Assembly (NCBI GenBank): GCA_016946835.1
Contig: JACVTC010000017.1
Span: 1,265,001-1,317,500 of the forward strand
Reading direction: 5' to 3'
Source of the DNA: Neocallimastix lanati (nom. inval.)
Taxonomy: Eukaryota; Neocallimastigomycota; Neocallimastigomycetes; Neocallimastigales; Neocallimastigaceae
DNA: 52,500 nt
The position numbers were made by a program, and so were the translations under genes. This document shows, piece after piece, positions 49,942-52,500 of the stretch; the first letter of the stretch is position 1, and every line of letters starts with the position of its first letter. The notes beneath the pieces were generated by a model. It was not told the DNA's origin and did not search any database. It was given only the letters and a program-made list of their open reading frames with translations.

Positions 49942-52055
49942 ATGAGTAAGGAATTAGTAGCATCAACTGAGAACAACTTATCTACAAATGCTAAAGAAAG
50001 TGAAACTGTTCCAGTAGTTTCAGTTCGTCTTGTTTCTTATAATGATCCATCAAGATCAACAACTTCTTTACCATTTGAACCTATTGAAAGAAATTTAGTT
50101 GAAGGTGTTGTTGCCAAAATTGGTAGACAGGTTAATAGGCCAACCAATAATGCTGCTCAAGCAAGCAAAGAATCTATATGGTTTCAAAGTAAGGTTGTCA
50201 GTAGAAGTCATGCTGAAATTTGGGCCAAAGATTGTCAAGTATATATTTTTGAGCAATAAATATATATTATTTATAAATTATAAAAATAATAAATGATTAT
50301 ATTTAAATAATATTTATTTAAATATTTTTTTTTTTATAAAATTGATTAATATTATAAAATATATATATAATATATATCATTATTTTATGATATATTATTT
50401 TATGATATATAAAATAATAATATTAATTAATTTAATTCAAATATTTATTTTTTTCATTAAGAAAAAAAAAAATTATGTTATTTCAATATTAATATATTAA
50501 TTTAATTATAAATGTTTTAAAATAATTATATATATATTTTAAAAAGGTATATTTAAGAGATGTCGGTAGTTCTTCTGGTACATTTCTTAATAGAATGAGA
50601 TTGAGTCCTTCAAATAAGGAGAGTAGACCTTATCCTTTAAAGGATGGTGATATCATTCAATTAGGTATTGATTATCAAGGAAAAACTCAAGGTAATAAAA
50701 AAAAAATTATTATATCAACATTTAATTTAATAATTCGAATAAAGATAATTAATTTCAATTTTTATTCCTTATACATTATAATATATTAATATTAATACGT
50801 ATAATTGAATAATAGATATTTTCAAATGTGTTATTATAAAAATTCAAATTACAAATCGTACCTATATTCAACAACAAAAAAGAAAGGCTAATCCAGCTCG
50901 GTATGTGATAATAATTATATAGATATTTAATAATATATAATTTTAAATGTTATTATTAATCATTATTACTATTTGTTTATTTATTTATATATTTATTAAA
51001 TTATACATTGTTAAATTTTATGATTTCAATAAATTAATTATTATATGAATATAAATATAATTTTAAACTATTCATAATCAAAACAACAACCAACAACATT
51101 GATAAAATAAATTATATAAAACATATATACAAACTTATAATATGAATTTTAAAATATTTATTATGATTTCATTAATATAAAATAATAATTGTAATGTAAT
51201 AATTGAAATGAATTAATGATTAATATCAATCACACGATATTTATTTTTAAAATCAATAGTTTTATGTCTGCTTTAAGAGCTTTATTATCAGCAACTAATC
51301 CATATTCCACTTCTTTCCCAGGTATAAATGAACCAATTAATAATAATTCTATTGATTGTTGTATTTGTTTATGTCATATTGGACCATTCCAAGCTTTATT
51401 TATTGCACCATGTTCACACTGTTTCCATTATAAATGTATTAATCCAATATTATCAAGTGGAGATATGTTTTTATGTCCAGTTTGTAGACAAGTTGCCAAT
51501 TTAAAGGCTAGTGTTAGTTCTGATAGTCTTTTTGGTGATGATGATGATGAACTTGAAAGTGAAGACAATCTTCATCCAGTCGATTCACCATCAATGTTAT
51601 CTTCAACTCCAGTTAATACTATCTCTAATATTCCACATCCTCATACTCACAGTACTTTAGTATCAAATTCTCTTCCATCTCATCATATAAATTCAACGAA
51701 TATCACTTCAGATGTTGTTTCATCACCACCAGATATGTCGTCACCAATTAATGAATTATCAAATGCAAATCAACCATTGCCTATGATTCCTATGAATTCT
51801 TTAATAAATGTTCAAAATGCATCCACTCCAATCGCGGAATTACAAAACATGAATATTAATGAAGGTAGTACTAATTCATCTAATGAAAATATAACTGAAA
51901 ATCAACCATTCCATGCCACTGAAAATATGAACGTTTCAAATGCTGAAAATAATGAATCAGCTAATGAATCAAGACATTATTCACCAATGCCACCAGAAAA
52001 TATGGTAATTGATTCGAATTCAAATAATGCAGATAACAATAGCAACAATTCATAA
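49942..52055 (+). CDS. FHA-RING E3 ubiquitin ligase, Dma/Chf type
   Basis: Exons 49942-50238, 50547-50691, 50816-50900 and 51260-52055 join in frame to 440 residues. An FHA domain (about residues 25-165) recognises phosphothreonine: KIGRQVN near its start, then VVSRSHAEIW, VYLRDVGSSSGTFLN and PYPLKDGDIIQLGIDY. A RING finger follows at about 209-254: CCICLCHIGPFQALF, APCSHCFHYKC and FLCPVCRQ supply the eight metal ligands. This order and spacing are those of yeast Dma1/Dma2 and fission yeast Dma1, which act in the spindle-position and septation checkpoint. The C-terminal 180 residues are Ser/Asn/Pro-rich and presumably disordered, longer than the tail I expect for the family. The start is the first ATG of the exon. 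Confidence in domain assignment is high; the exact cellular role is inferred. Confidence 0.9.
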
Positions 52056-52500
52056 TTTTTATTTAAAACAATAATAATGATAAAAAAAAAAAAAAAAAAT
52101 AAAATAAAATAAAATAATAAAGTAAAGTATTAATAAAAATAATAATAATACTAATTTTAATAAATAAATTTAAATAATATAAAAATATATATATAAATTT
52201 TTATGAAATATAATTAATAATATTTTTTTTTTTATTTTTGATATAAATATTATTAATATAATAAAAATTTATGTTAACCTTTATATTTATTATTTTATTA
52301 TTTTTTTATTATTTTTATTTTATTTTATTTTTTATTAATATATTTATTATTTACAATTAAATCTATTAATATATTTATAATTTATATTAAAAAAAAAAAA
52401 AAAAAAAAAGTTAATAAAACAAAATAAAGTATAATCATAATAACAGTAAAATTAAAATAAAATAATAATAATAATAATATAATAATAATAATCAAAAACA
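52056..52500. other. A/T-rich 3' flank
   Basis: Downstream of the FHA-RING stop. It contains A runs (52082-52099, 52389-52409) and an AAT repeat near the window end, with no coding signal. Confidence 0.6.

Overview
The window looks like nuclear DNA of an anaerobic gut fungus (Neocallimastigomycota). The evidence is a very high A+T content, long A/T homopolymers and TTA/AATAAAT microsatellites between genes, compact GT-AG introns, fungal housekeeping proteins, and the remains of a CBM10-type fungal dockerin module, which is a hallmark of this phylum. No sequence search was possible, so the genus is left open.

Layout. (1) 1-2898, minus strand: a six-exon PX-PH protein resembling the Bem3 class of Rho GTPase-activating proteins; its C-terminus lies outside the window. 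(2) 2899-6600: a large A/T desert with an AATAAAT minisatellite. (3) 6622-7871, plus: ribosomal protein uL5 (RPL11) in three exons, the first carrying only the start codon. (4) 8579-18000: a graveyard of one LINE family. It holds one apparently intact 1273-residue endonuclease/reverse transcriptase element (9046-13165), truncated or deleted relatives, a shared 3' hairpin tail, and a short chimaeric derivative. (5) 18360-18650: a relic of a copia RNase H. (6) 18790-31857: two full-length Ty1/copia elements in the same orientation, both sitting inside a TTA microsatellite and both with near-identical LTRs. Each has a primer site matching the anticodon arm of tRNA-Lys(CUU) and the same polypurine tract. 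The first is broken in pol; the second is intact apart from one frame change after gag. (7) 34193-38641: one or two genes encoding an NTF2-like domain protein with a 12-residue tandem repeat and a long tail of short S-x-I-F-like motifs. (8) 40702-43747: argininosuccinate lyase in seven exons, all joining in frame to 467 residues. (9) 46083-48219: two decayed lineage-type genes, a PI-PLC-X-like/dockerin-like protein and a cysteine-rich single-pass membrane protein. (10) 49942-52055: a four-exon FHA-RING ubiquitin ligase of the Dma/Chf type.

The genes do not form one pathway. Housekeeping and signalling genes (translation, arginine synthesis, Rho signalling, mitotic ubiquitin ligase) sit as islands in A/T-rich spacer, with one roughly 23-kb block colonised by retroelements. 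The most interesting signals are in that block: two related copia elements in one TTA microsatellite, half-tRNA-type priming, and a LINE family with a conserved 3' hairpin arranged head to tail.
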